NCBI GenBank assembly: GCA_013152765.1
Contig: JAADFT010000037.1
Location: 1,225 to 14,623 of the forward strand
DNA from: Calditrichota bacterium
GTDB taxonomy: Bacteria; Zhuqueibacterota; Zhuqueibacteria; Oleimicrobiales; Geothermoviventaceae
DNA length: 13,399 nucleotides
Direction of reading: 5' to 3'
Shown here: positions 7,226-13,399 of the stretch, piece by piece
Position numbering within the stretch: the stretch's first letter is position 1
Layout of the letters: the number at the start of each line of letters is the position of its first letter
Notes under the pieces: model-generated
What the model saw: only the letters and a program-made list of their open reading frames with translations
Databases searched by the model: none
Told to the model about the DNA's origin: nothing
Made by a program: the position numbers and the translations under genes

Positions 7226-7888
7226 GTGAAAAACGAAAAGAAAAACCTGAGCGTTCCGGACGTCAAGAAGAAAATCCGGATCACACAGTTCGTGGTTGCC
7301 GGTGTAATCCTGTTCCTGGTGCTGGCGTACGTTTGGGGCACGACGGTTGTCACCGAGCGAACGTTTTCGGTCAACTACCGTGCGTGCCCGACGAAGCTCG
7401 AAGGGTACCGTGTGATTCAATTGCCGCTGACGCAGGTGTGGCAGTACCTGTTCGAAGTTTCAAACCCGGTACCACTTCGGTGGCAGGATCTCCAGATGCG
7501 CCGCGCCAAGATCAACCTGGTCATCAATTTTAACACGACAACGCCGGGTGGAAATGCTCGAGCGGTCTGCAATCTTGCTCAGGCAACGGGAAGTGCGGCG
7601 GTGGACCGACGGGTACAGCAGTGGTGTGCCGAAGTGAGCAACCAGCTCGAGTACAAAGCAGTTGGGTTAGGGGTGTGGCGGTTGCGCATTTTGCTGGACG
7701 GCGTAACCAAACACGCATCCGTAGAGTACCTGAGTTGCGGTGACGGTCTGCGTCCGCCAAGCGGTTGCGTGCGGTTTTGCGTTTCGGACCAGCCCCAGTA
7801 CAACATCGACGTGTTCCCGTTCCCCGTGCCACGGCACGTCTCGAACGTGACGTTTCGGCAAGCCGGTGTTTGCAAGGTTTGCCAATGA
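7226..7888 (+). CDS. Single-pass membrane protein with Cys-rich periplasmic domain, unknown
   Basis: 220 residues from GTG 7226. A Lys-rich cytoplasmic start (MKNEKKNLSVPDVKKKIR) leads to one membrane helix at about 19-38, then about 180 residues that should face the periplasm. That part holds eight Cys (54, 115, 134, 171, 181, 185, 216, 219), ending in a CKVC motif, so disulfides are likely. The topology matches ExbD, TonB and GldM, but the helix has no charged residue and no family motif is visible. I do not recognise the protein. Position directly after exbD2 suggests a periplasmic partner or coupler of the motor. The start is uncertain: TTG 7190 adds 12 residues, but those codons (TTA, AGA and other A/T-ending ones) look non-coding. 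Neither start has a strong ribosome binding site; AGGGA lies 11 bases before 7226. Confidence 0.7.
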   Translation: MKNEKKNLSVPDVKKKIRITQFVVAGVILFLVLAYVWGTTVVTERTFSVNYRACPTKLEGYRVIQLPLTQVWQYLFEVSNPVPLRWQDLQMRRAKINLVINFNTTTPGGNARAVCNLAQATGSAAVDRRVQQWCAEVSNQLEYKAVGLGVWRLRILLDGVTKHASVEYLSCGDGLRPPSGCVRFCVSDQPQYNIDVFPFPVPRHVSNVTFRQAGVCKVCQ

Positions 7889-7914
7889 TGCGACGTACGG
7901 CTAAGGTCTCTTAG

Positions 7915-9036
7915 ATGAACAGATTCGGAAGACAAATCGCAGCAGGTCTCATTTTCCTGCTTGCAGGTACCTTCAGCGGGATCGCTACCAGGTCCCTGGC
8001 GCAGGGGTGCGACTTTGGCGATTTCCAGCGGCGTGCCGTGGCGACGGTTGGCAATTTCGTCTCCTCGCCGTCCTCGGGCGTCGAAAATGCTCTGCAAGAA
8101 CTGGCCACTGAGGGGGACCGGTGCGCGAGTTCTTTGACGGGATTTCAAGAATTTCTGGCTCACTACCTCACCGGGTATTTGTGGTACAGCTTGGGTGTTG
8201 CGAGGGCAGATGCCAGAAGCTTTGAGCGGGCCGAGTCTCATTTCCGCAATGCTGTTCGGACGTACGATGCCTCGTTTGACCGGGACGAAATGCTGCAGAC
8301 GGCCCGGCTGATGATCGGCTGGTCTCTGGCGAGACGGGGGGATTTGTCCGGGAATCTGGATCTCCTTGACCGGGCCGCCGGTGCTTTGGCGGCTGTACGC
8401 AGCCCTCTGGCGACGGATGCCTTGTTTTTGCGCGGCCTCGTTCGTTTGCGCCAATCAGAGATTCTGTTTCGATCGGCACTGGCGGGCGCATTCGGTGCTG
8501 CGCTGGACTCCGCCGTCACAAGTCTCCGGCTTGCTGTTGACGATCTGAACCGTGTTCAAAATACTGCCCGAAACGCGTCTGTACGCGCTGCAGCTGCGTA
8601 CTGGGCAGGCGAAGGCGGTGTGCTTCGCGCTAAGGTGCAGGCTTCACTCGCTTTGCAGGGCAAAGGCACACTCCTGGACAAAGAGCTCGCGACTCTCTCA
8701 ACCAGTTTTGACCAACTGACTCGCAACAGAGGGCTTGACGCTTCCACTCGCAAAGCCAGCCAGGTAGCCTGGGTGTACACGCAGCTCGCCAACGGAGTGG
8801 CGCGTCTGCTCCGCGACCTCAATTTCCACTCGCCCCGGAAAATCGACCTGAACGCCGTAGGAGTTGTGGCGAATCCGGCGGATTTTTGCGGCTCACTGCC
8901 GACGACTGAGGGCGCCAGTTGCCTCACTTATTTCGGTGCTTTGTTTGGGCTGCGACCGGGTGTTTCCTTCGATGGCATGGCGTTAGTGGTGAGCTCGTTT
9001 TCTGGCGGGACTGGGCGAAGCTGCACAACTACATGA
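7915..9036 (+). CDS. Exported helical-repeat (TPR-like) protein; probably the N-terminal part of a frameshifted gene
   Basis: 373 residues. The signal peptide is 1-30 (RSLAQ/G). Residues 75-300 are Ala/Leu/Arg-rich and helical with TPR-like pairs, for example YSLGVARADARSFERAESHF, then RNAVRTYDASFDRDEM with MIGWSLARRGDLSG, and later YWAGEGGVLRAKVQASLALQ. This points to a periplasmic or surface scaffold for protein contacts. Start: ATG 7915, 26 bases after the previous stop, with AAGG eight bases upstream. The last 15 codons (from about 8992) look non-coding: residues SSFSGGTGRSCTTT with low GC3. The frame that continues into the next open frame carries 13 of 14 G/C-ending codons there. So the real protein probably runs on into the next frame and this stop is an artefact or mutation. 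TPR-likeness is by eye and no strict consensus was verified. Confidence 0.6.
   Translation: MNRFGRQIAAGLIFLLAGTFSGIATRSLAQGCDFGDFQRRAVATVGNFVSSPSSGVENALQELATEGDRCASSLTGFQEFLAHYLTGYLWYSLGVARADARSFERAESHFRNAVRTYDASFDRDEMLQTARLMIGWSLARRGDLSGNLDLLDRAAGALAAVRSPLATDALFLRGLVRLRQSEILFRSALAGAFGAALDSAVTSLRLAVDDLNRVQNTARNASVRAAAAYWAGEGGVLRAKVQASLALQGKGTLLDKELATLSTSFDQLTRNRGLDASTRKASQVAWVYTQLANGVARLLRDLNFHSPRKIDLNAVGVVANPADFCGSLPTTEGASCLTYFGALFGLRPGVSFDGMALVVSSFSGGTGRSCTTT
8985..9010 (+). other. Probable one-base frameshift joining two halves of one gene
   Basis: Coding character moves from the frame of 7915 to that of 9033 within these bases. Up to about 8990 the first frame has the better codons (FGLRPGVSFDGMALVV, 11 of 17 G/C-ending). 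After it the other frame does (ELVFWRDWAKLHNY, 13 of 14). One extra base, for instance a fifth T in the run 8998-9001, would fuse them into a single frame from 7915 to 11192 (1092 residues). The bases do not form a standard -1 slippery heptamer in the first frame. Confidence 0.65.
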
Positions 9037-11192
9037 TTTTCGGCAACGTCTGGAACCTGGGGATGTCGGTCCCGAATCTTGCTTCGTGGTTCTCGGGTAC
9101 CGACGGACGCGTGAAACTCGAGGATCTCTTCACGAATGCAACGCTTCCGGGTGTCCAGGAGGCTGTGGCGACGGAGTACCAGTGGGCTCGGGCCGTTGTG
9201 AGGGCTGCACTGGGTAACCCCGTTGTCAATTTGCCGTCCAAACCCAGCCAGATCTGGCCGGTTGCGATTGCTTCTACTTTGAGAAACGTGGCGCCTCTCA
9301 GTAAAGTCAGCAGGCAAGCTCTGAACCTGATCGCTCCACCGTCGCCGTTGCCTAATCTGGCAGTTCCTGACAAGGTCCGCGAGTCGGTGCGAATGTGCAT
9401 GACTCTCGGAGGGCTGCTGGGCCGACGGTGGTACCGTTACGGGTTTTTCTTGCTTCAGTACCCGCAGGCACGCGACGCATTCGGTTCGTTGCAGCCAATT
9501 CTTGTCGCTCTGACGCGGTATTTGGGCTCCGACGCCACCGTACGTGACGCTGTAGCCAGTCAGAGTCACCAGGAATTGTGGAAGATCTACAAAGGATCGC
9601 ACGATTCGAACTCCAAATTCGCGGCTTTGTCTGCGCTGGCGGTGATTCACCTGTTTCAGGGGGATCTGTGCGACTCAGGACCTGGCCAGGATGTGGCTTC
9701 CGCCTGCCACGATCATGCCGCTGAAAGTCCGTTGTTTGCTTACGCCGGACAGTATTTTTGCAACATTAGCGATCTTTCAAACGGAGTCCTTCAGGTTGCG
9801 CGGTGTCAGGTGAACCACTACCCCGACCTTGGCTACCAGTGGTGGAATTTCAAGGTCCAGAACGGGCCGGTTGCAGCGACCTGCGAAAGCCCTGCCAACG
9901 TGCCGAACGAGTACCGGGCGGACTGGTGGATCCCGGAGTTTTCTCATTTGAGTCCGTCGCGTGAGTTGTACATTTCGTTGCGGCACAAGCTGGCAATGTT
10001 CTGGCTGGCGTTGTCGCCGGCGCCAGGCATGCCCACGTTGTGGCGCCCCCAGTTGTTGACGAGCCTGCACACGCCGGGACCGACGGAATTTCGCGTTCAG
10101 GCGCAGATTCCAGTGTCGCTGGAGTTCGGTCTTCCGGGCGTGACGAAGCACGTTGTGCTCACCATGAACGACCAAACGGTTGTGAACGAAGCTGTGACTG
10201 ATGCCTCGTTGAAGCTGCAGTGCTTTTCAGGGCAGCCTTACGGCATTCTGGTCTGGGCCGATGGCATGTGGCCGCGGTTCGTTTCGGTCACTTTCTCGAC
10301 GCCTGGCGAGACAAAGCGGATTGACCTGGTCCGGGCGCCCCAGCAGGACCCCGGGAACGTCAAGACCTACGAGACAGACGCTGCTGGACGCATGCCCCTG
10401 TGGTGGCAGGGCAACACGGTTCTGTGGCTGAGCGAAGGGGGCTACACAGCTCAGCTTGGGGCAAATTCCTACAGCGAGAGCGGTGCCGGCGGGAGCGGCG
10501 TGCCTGCCAGGGCAGTTGTTCTCGGTGGAGAAACGTTTGTTCTGGACGCAGTCCAGAACAAGTTGGTGCGTCAGAAAGATGGGCAAGCCTTTGCACTGCC
10601 AGCTGAAATCGGTCGGGTTCGCGACATTGCTGCGGACGGAGGCCGTCTCTACGTTCTCGGGGAAAACGGCAAGCTCTCGGTCCTGGCTGCGCCAGACTTA
10701 GCCGCTGAACGTACCCTCGACGTTCCGGAACTTTCGGTCTCGGTTTGTCGGTTGCCGGGTTCGGTGTGGGTTGGAGATCTCGAAGGCCCGGTAATTTGGG
10801 CTTTTTCGGATGACGGAAGCATATTCAGACTCCTGGGCGTCGAGGCTGCTGTGGCGGATGGGCTGGTTGCGCCGTCACGGATTCTGTTTGATGAGGCGAG
10901 CAACTACGCTGGCGTGGTGGATTTGCTGAGCCATAAGCTTTTCTTCTTCTTGCCAAATGGTGAATACGTCGGTTCAGTGAAGCTGCCCTCCGAATTGGAC
11001 TGGGACTGGTTGAGCTGGGAGTTGGGAAAAGGCGGATTAAGCGTACGGTACGGTGTGCCGGGAGCCATTCGGGAAGCGATTTACCAGCCGGGCGGCACGT
11101 ACGCTTTTCGACCCACCGGGAACTACGAAGTTCCGGAACAACCGCCCACGATTCCAACTGGTGGATGGATCGTAGTGCGTACCACCTGGTAA
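9033..11192 (+). CDS. Helical, beta-sandwich and beta-propeller protein; probably the C-terminal part of the preceding gene
   Basis: 719 residues from ATG 9033, which overlaps the preceding stop as ATGA; the frame is open back to 8919. Without the upstream part it lacks a signal peptide, yet it looks extracytoplasmic (Cys- and Trp-rich), which supports fusion to the preceding frame. Residues 1-320 are mainly helical (LEDLFTNATLPGVQEAVATE, then RYGFFLLQYPQARDAFGSLQ). About 340-435 form a beta-sandwich-like stretch. About 445-690 have repeated four-strand blocks of propeller type: VVLGGETFVLDAVQNKLVRQ, IAADGGRLYVLGENGKLSVL, LPGSVWVGDLEGPVIWAFSD, VVDLLSHKLFFFLPNGEYVG. These recall NHL/YncE-like propellers. 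The role is unknown; a surface or periplasmic scaffold of the ExbBD machine is inferred from position. If it is a real separate gene, translation would be coupled by the ATGA. A hairpin follows its stop. Confidence 0.6.
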   Translation: MIFGNVWNLGMSVPNLASWFSGTDGRVKLEDLFTNATLPGVQEAVATEYQWARAVVRAALGNPVVNLPSKPSQIWPVAIASTLRNVAPLSKVSRQALNLIAPPSPLPNLAVPDKVRESVRMCMTLGGLLGRRWYRYGFFLLQYPQARDAFGSLQPILVALTRYLGSDATVRDAVASQSHQELWKIYKGSHDSNSKFAALSALAVIHLFQGDLCDSGPGQDVASACHDHAAESPLFAYAGQYFCNISDLSNGVLQVARCQVNHYPDLGYQWWNFKVQNGPVAATCESPANVPNEYRADWWIPEFSHLSPSRELYISLRHKLAMFWLALSPAPGMPTLWRPQLLTSLHTPGPTEFRVQAQIPVSLEFGLPGVTKHVVLTMNDQTVVNEAVTDASLKLQCFSGQPYGILVWADGMWPRFVSVTFSTPGETKRIDLVRAPQQDPGNVKTYETDAAGRMPLWWQGNTVLWLSEGGYTAQLGANSYSESGAGGSGVPARAVVLGGETFVLDAVQNKLVRQKDGQAFALPAEIGRVRDIAADGGRLYVLGENGKLSVLAAPDLAAERTLDVPELSVSVCRLPGSVWVGDLEGPVIWAFSDDGSIFRLLGVEAAVADGLVAPSRILFDEASNYAGVVDLLSHKLFFFLPNGEYVGSVKLPSELDWDWLSWELGKGGLSVRYGVPGAIREAIYQPGGTYAFRPTGNYEVPEQPPTIPTGGWIVVRTTW

Positions 11193-11197
11193 GGGGC

Positions 11198-11227
11198 TCT
11201 TCGCTTCAAACGAAAATGAAGCGGGGG
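11198..11227 (+). terminator. Hairpin after the last operon gene, possible terminator without T-run
   Basis: CGCTTCA (11202-11208) pairs perfectly with TGAAGCG (11217-11223) around the loop AACGAAAA. Three T-G pairs and one C-G pair can lengthen the stem outward to 11198 and 11227. It lies 5-10 bases after the stop at 11192. It is followed by a purine-rich stretch, not by T, so intrinsic termination is doubtful; it may protect the 3' end. Confidence 0.4.
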
Positions 11228-11501
11228 AAAGTGGAAAATGGGAGCTTCTTGCTTGCTGTAAATAGCACTTCGCGCGCCACATCTGGATGACCCCCACCCC
11301 TGCAGGACGACACCTGCACCGAGGCACACCGACTGGTTTTTTCCTGACAGTAGCGGCCCTCTCGGGGCGTAAAATCCCCCTTGTCCAGTCCGCGTTCCTC
11401 TTCGCATCTTCAACTTCCGTACAAATGCCCAGCTCCGGGGCGCACCAGTAAGTGCCGGGTTCGGCACAGGTGCAGATGCCTGGACCTGTGTGGGGGGCTT
11501 C
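11228..11501. other. Intergenic region between the operon and the opposing small gene
   Basis: No gene is supported. The open frames here on the - strand have shadow-like composition. The region holds a 6-bp inverted repeat TGCAGG/CCTGCA (11301-11318), with a run of six T at 11337-11342 too far away for a classic terminator. Two overlapping inverted repeats near the right end are listed separately. Confidence 0.4.
11452..11490. repeat. Two overlapping, mutually exclusive inverted repeats 3' of the small - strand gene
   Basis: GTGCCG (11452-11457) pairs with CGGCAC (11462-11467) around GGTT. CACAGGT (11465-11471) pairs with ACCTGTG (11484-11490). The two share bases 11465-11467, so an RNA could not form both fully. 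They lie 12-50 bases beyond the stop of the small gene on the - strand. No T-run is seen on that strand. Confidence 0.35.
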
Positions 11502-11684
11502 TTACCGCAACAGCAGCAAACCCAGCAACATGATGGTGCCGCCCGCGACGAAGATGCTGATCGGGGATTTCAGAATGTTCTTGCCGCCGGGATGTGCGGA
11601 AAGGCTCACTGGTGGCACGATCACGAAGAACAACACTGTGAGAACCGAAGCCACCAGAACCAGAATCAGGTTGGCGAGGCTCAT
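11502..11684 (-). CDS. Small two-helix membrane protein, unknown
   Basis: 60 residues, starting MSLANLILVL. Two hydrophobic segments occur: about 4-24 (with the motif FFVIVPP at its end) and about 43-59 (SIFVAGGTIMLLGLLLL). A short linker with Ser, His, Lys and Asn joins them, and the protein ends in Arg. The start is well supported: AGGAG (bases 11692-11696 on this strand) lies seven bases before the ATG. A longer in-frame version reaching 11831 is rejected because the added 49 residues are low-quality sequence upstream of that ribosome binding site. It is transcribed toward the ExbBD operon and is not part of it. I do not recognise a family. Small proteins of this shape are often membrane-complex accessory subunits, but nothing here shows which complex. 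Confidence 0.6.
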   Translation of the reverse strand: MSLANLILVLVASVLTVLFFVIVPPVSLSAHPGGKNILKSPISIFVAGGTIMLLGLLLLR

Positions 11685-12461
11685 GCTTGGTCTCCTGACT
11701 GGAGTCGACGTTCCGATGCTTTCAACACTCTTATCGACTTCCCGACACCGCGGTTGAAGAGGACGTGAACAGGTGGAGGAAGAGGACGTTTTTGCCGGGT
11801 GGTGGTTCATTTCTGAGACAAGCTCATCCAAGTGGTGGGAACTGAGCAGCAGTTTAGGACTCGTTGTAGGTACCGAGCGCGTCTGCTGTGCTGGATGAAC
11901 TGGTTTGTCGGGTCAGGAGTAGCCTGCGCCGGTGAATTGGACTGGACGCTTGCTTTGAGAAAGGCGTTGGGAAACCTGTGAAAAACTTCGCGAATGGTAG
12001 AACAGCAGCGGCGGGGAGAACACAGACAGTTTCGCAGGAGCACCCGCACCGTCCCGTCAAAAGTAGCCGAGCGGACTGCAGGGAATCGTCTGGCTCCGGT
12101 TGGTGAAGCTAATTGAATCTAAGCAGGGGTGCCAACTCGTTGGATGCCTGCGCTTTTCACCCATTTAGGCTTCAGTGGTACTGGACCTGAACGGGTACCG
12201 GGTCCGAAAACGGCTTCTGGCGGTTTTGGCCCGAAGCTCTGCGTATTCTGTGTCACTGCAGTTTGTTGCCCCTTCTTTCAATGCCCTCACAAAATGCAGA
12301 GCTCACGAGGTTCTACTAAGACCAAACCAGTCTGAGACGAGCTTTCTTCGCGCAAGAGTGTGAGGGGGCCGTTTTGCTTTACTTTTTCAGCCGCAAAGCG
12401 TAAATTGCGCAGGTGCAAAAAGCAGAACCAGGTGGACGAACCAGGAGGACAGAGCACAACG
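11685..12461. other. Long stretch with no supported gene
   Basis: About 780 bp between the divergently oriented small gene and the reductase gene. All open frames are short (up to about 80 codons), with Arg/Cys/Ser-rich shadow-like translations and no convincing ribosome binding site. I looked for tRNA, tmRNA, RNase P and SRP RNA signatures and saw none; a CCGAGCGG at 12067-12074 recalls a tRNA D-arm, but no matching T-arm or acceptor follows. The region should hold promoters for both flanking genes, though no box pair is good enough to call. Confidence 0.4.
12443..12448 (+). promoter_or_regulatory. Ribosome binding site of the reductase gene
   Basis: AGGAGG stands 13 bases before ATG 12462, a little farther than ideal. 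It favours this start over the upstream in-frame ATG at 12360, whose 34 extra residues have no family counterpart. Confidence 0.6.
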
Positions 12462-13214
12462 ATGATTCGTCTGGAAGGGAAAGTGGCTTTGATCACGGGG
12501 GCTTCTCGTGGAATCGGTTTCGCAACGGCAAGGCTCATGAGTGAAGCCGGCGCCACGGTTGTGCTGAACTACAATCGGACAAAAGGGCCTGCGGAAGAGC
12601 TGGCGCAGCAGATCAAGAGGTCAGGAGGCAAGGCCCTGGCGGTGAAAGCGAATGTCGCAGACCGCGGGGAGGTTGAGGCCATGGTGGACACCGTGATCCG
12701 CGAGTTCGAGCGGATCGACATCCTGGTGAACAACGCCGGCATCTGGACCTACGGGGAAATCGACACCATGCCGGATGAGGTGTGGGACGAGACGATGGAC
12801 ATCAACCTCCGGGGTGTTTTCTACTGCACCCGCGCGGTTGTGCCTCACATGAAACGTCAGGGGGGTGGGCGAATCATCAACTTGTCGAGCACGGCCGGTC
12901 AACGGGGCGAGGCGTTTCACTCGCACTACGCTGCGACCAAGGGTGCCATCATCAGCTTCACGAAATCCCTGGCCGTTGAGCTCGCTCCTCACAACATTCT
13001 TGTCAACGCTGTGGCTCCGGGCTGGGTGGACACAGAAATGTCTGCCGAAGCACTGGAGCAGGAAGGGGACAAGATAACGTCCATCATCCCCCTCAGGCGG
13101 CCAGGCAAAGCGGAGGAGATCGCTGGACCAATTCTGTTCCTCGCGTCGGACCTGGCCTCGTACATGACTGGTGAGATTGTAAACGTGAACGGCGGCAACG
13201 TGCTCTGTGGCTGA
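12462..13214 (+). CDS. Short-chain dehydrogenase/reductase, FabG-like (3-oxoacyl-ACP reductase type)
   Basis: 250 residues, the usual length for classical SDRs. The Rossmann cofactor motif TGASRGIG is at 12-19, NNAG at 90-93, and the catalytic tetrad is Asn115, Ser143, Tyr156 and Lys160 (YAATK). The late motif PGWVDTEM and the C-terminal GEIVNVNGGN are also present. Arg16 in the Gly-rich loop and Arg39 after the second strand suggest NADPH use. The protein is cytoplasmic. The closest well-known type is FabG, which reduces 3-oxoacyl-ACP in fatty-acid synthesis, but many SDRs with this pattern act on other ketones, sugars or alcohols. There is no fab gene nearby to support the fatty-acid role, so the substrate is left open. 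It is well separated from the ExbBD operon and probably has its own promoter. Confidence 0.9.
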   Translation: MIRLEGKVALITGASRGIGFATARLMSEAGATVVLNYNRTKGPAEELAQQIKRSGGKALAVKANVADRGEVEAMVDTVIREFERIDILVNNAGIWTYGEIDTMPDEVWDETMDINLRGVFYCTRAVVPHMKRQGGGRIINLSSTAGQRGEAFHSHYAATKGAIISFTKSLAVELAPHNILVNAVAPGWVDTEMSAEALEQEGDKITSIIPLRRPGKAEEIAGPILFLASDLASYMTGEIVNVNGGNVLCG

Positions 13215-13399
13215 GCTCTAACGTCGCATTCGGAGCGCGGTCTGGGGGCTGAGACGCAGGAATCAACGGGAAAAGCTTCGCGTCTGCAGGTCGAGAAAAG
13301 GCGGGATGTTGACGGGCCCTTCGGGCATTCGATCCCGGTGGTGTAACACTGGTCCGAACGCGAGCGGTGTTTGGCCGCCTGCAAGGACGAAGAGGATTT

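Noticed and set aside
7579..8454. 291-codon open frame on the - strand
   Set aside because: It spans parts of two + strand genes and their junction; Arg/Pro/Gln-rich with no domain, ribosome binding site or membrane pattern.
8919..9032. ATG 8919 as the start of the propeller-containing frame
   Set aside because: It would overlap the preceding gene by 118 bp, and its first 24 codons have poor coding character compared with the other frame over the same bases.
11502..11831. Longer 109-residue version of the small - strand protein
   Set aside because: The extra 49 residues look non-coding and lie upstream of a strong ribosome binding site that points to the ATG at 11684.
12060..12140. Possible tRNA suggested by GCCGAGCGG
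   Set aside because: No T-arm GGTTCGAATCC-like segment, no paired acceptor ends and no anticodon arm at proper spacing.
12360..12461. N-terminal extension of the reductase from ATG 12360
   Set aside because: The 34 extra residues are Lys/Arg/Cys-rich without family match, and the AGGAGG at 12443 supports ATG 12462.
13300..13360. ATTCGATCC recalling a tRNA T-loop near the right end
   Set aside because: Flanking bases pair only as a four-base stem with an eight-base loop, and no other tRNA arm can be drawn.

Overview
The window reads as a piece of chromosome from a Gram-negative (diderm) bacterium. The evidence is a PorV-type outer-membrane protein, several exported proteins with Sec signal peptides, and ExbB/ExbD inner-membrane proteins. 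The FlgD-like C-terminal domain at the left edge and the PorV-type barrel are common in the Bacteroidetes/Fibrobacteres/Calditrichaeota side of the tree and in related candidate phyla. This is a weak lineage hint; no rRNA or other marker gene is present. I see no tRNA, rRNA, CRISPR, insertion sequence or prophage gene.

Left and centre (1-11192, all + strand): one probable operon for an envelope machine. It starts with the end of an exported protein carrying a FlgD-like/sorting-type C-terminal domain. An ATGA overlap leads into a PorV/UPF0164-type barrel protein with an unusual 330-residue C-terminal extension. Two different ExbB/TolQ/MotA-family proteins follow; the first has a TonB-C-like periplasmic domain. 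Next come two different ExbD/TolR proteins, separated by a 232-bp gap rich in inverted repeats. Then come a Cys-rich single-pass membrane protein and an exported helical-repeat plus beta-propeller protein. That last protein appears split by a one-base frameshift near 8990-9002.

Working model (inference): ExbB1, ExbB2, ExbD1 and ExbD2 form a proton-driven motor in the inner membrane. The Cys-rich protein and the repeat/propeller protein are periplasmic or surface partners. The PorV-like protein is the outer-membrane component. The layout is loosely like other ExbBD-derived machines that drive something other than classic TonB uptake, such as AglRQS/Glt in Myxococcus or GldLM in type IX secretion. 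No gene here is a recognisable Gld, Spr or Agl protein.

Right side (11193-13399): a sparser region. A small two-helix membrane protein lies on the - strand, facing the operon. A gap of almost 780 bp holds no convincing gene. A complete FabG-like short-chain dehydrogenase/reductase follows on the + strand, probably unrelated to the motor operon. The last 185 bp are empty.
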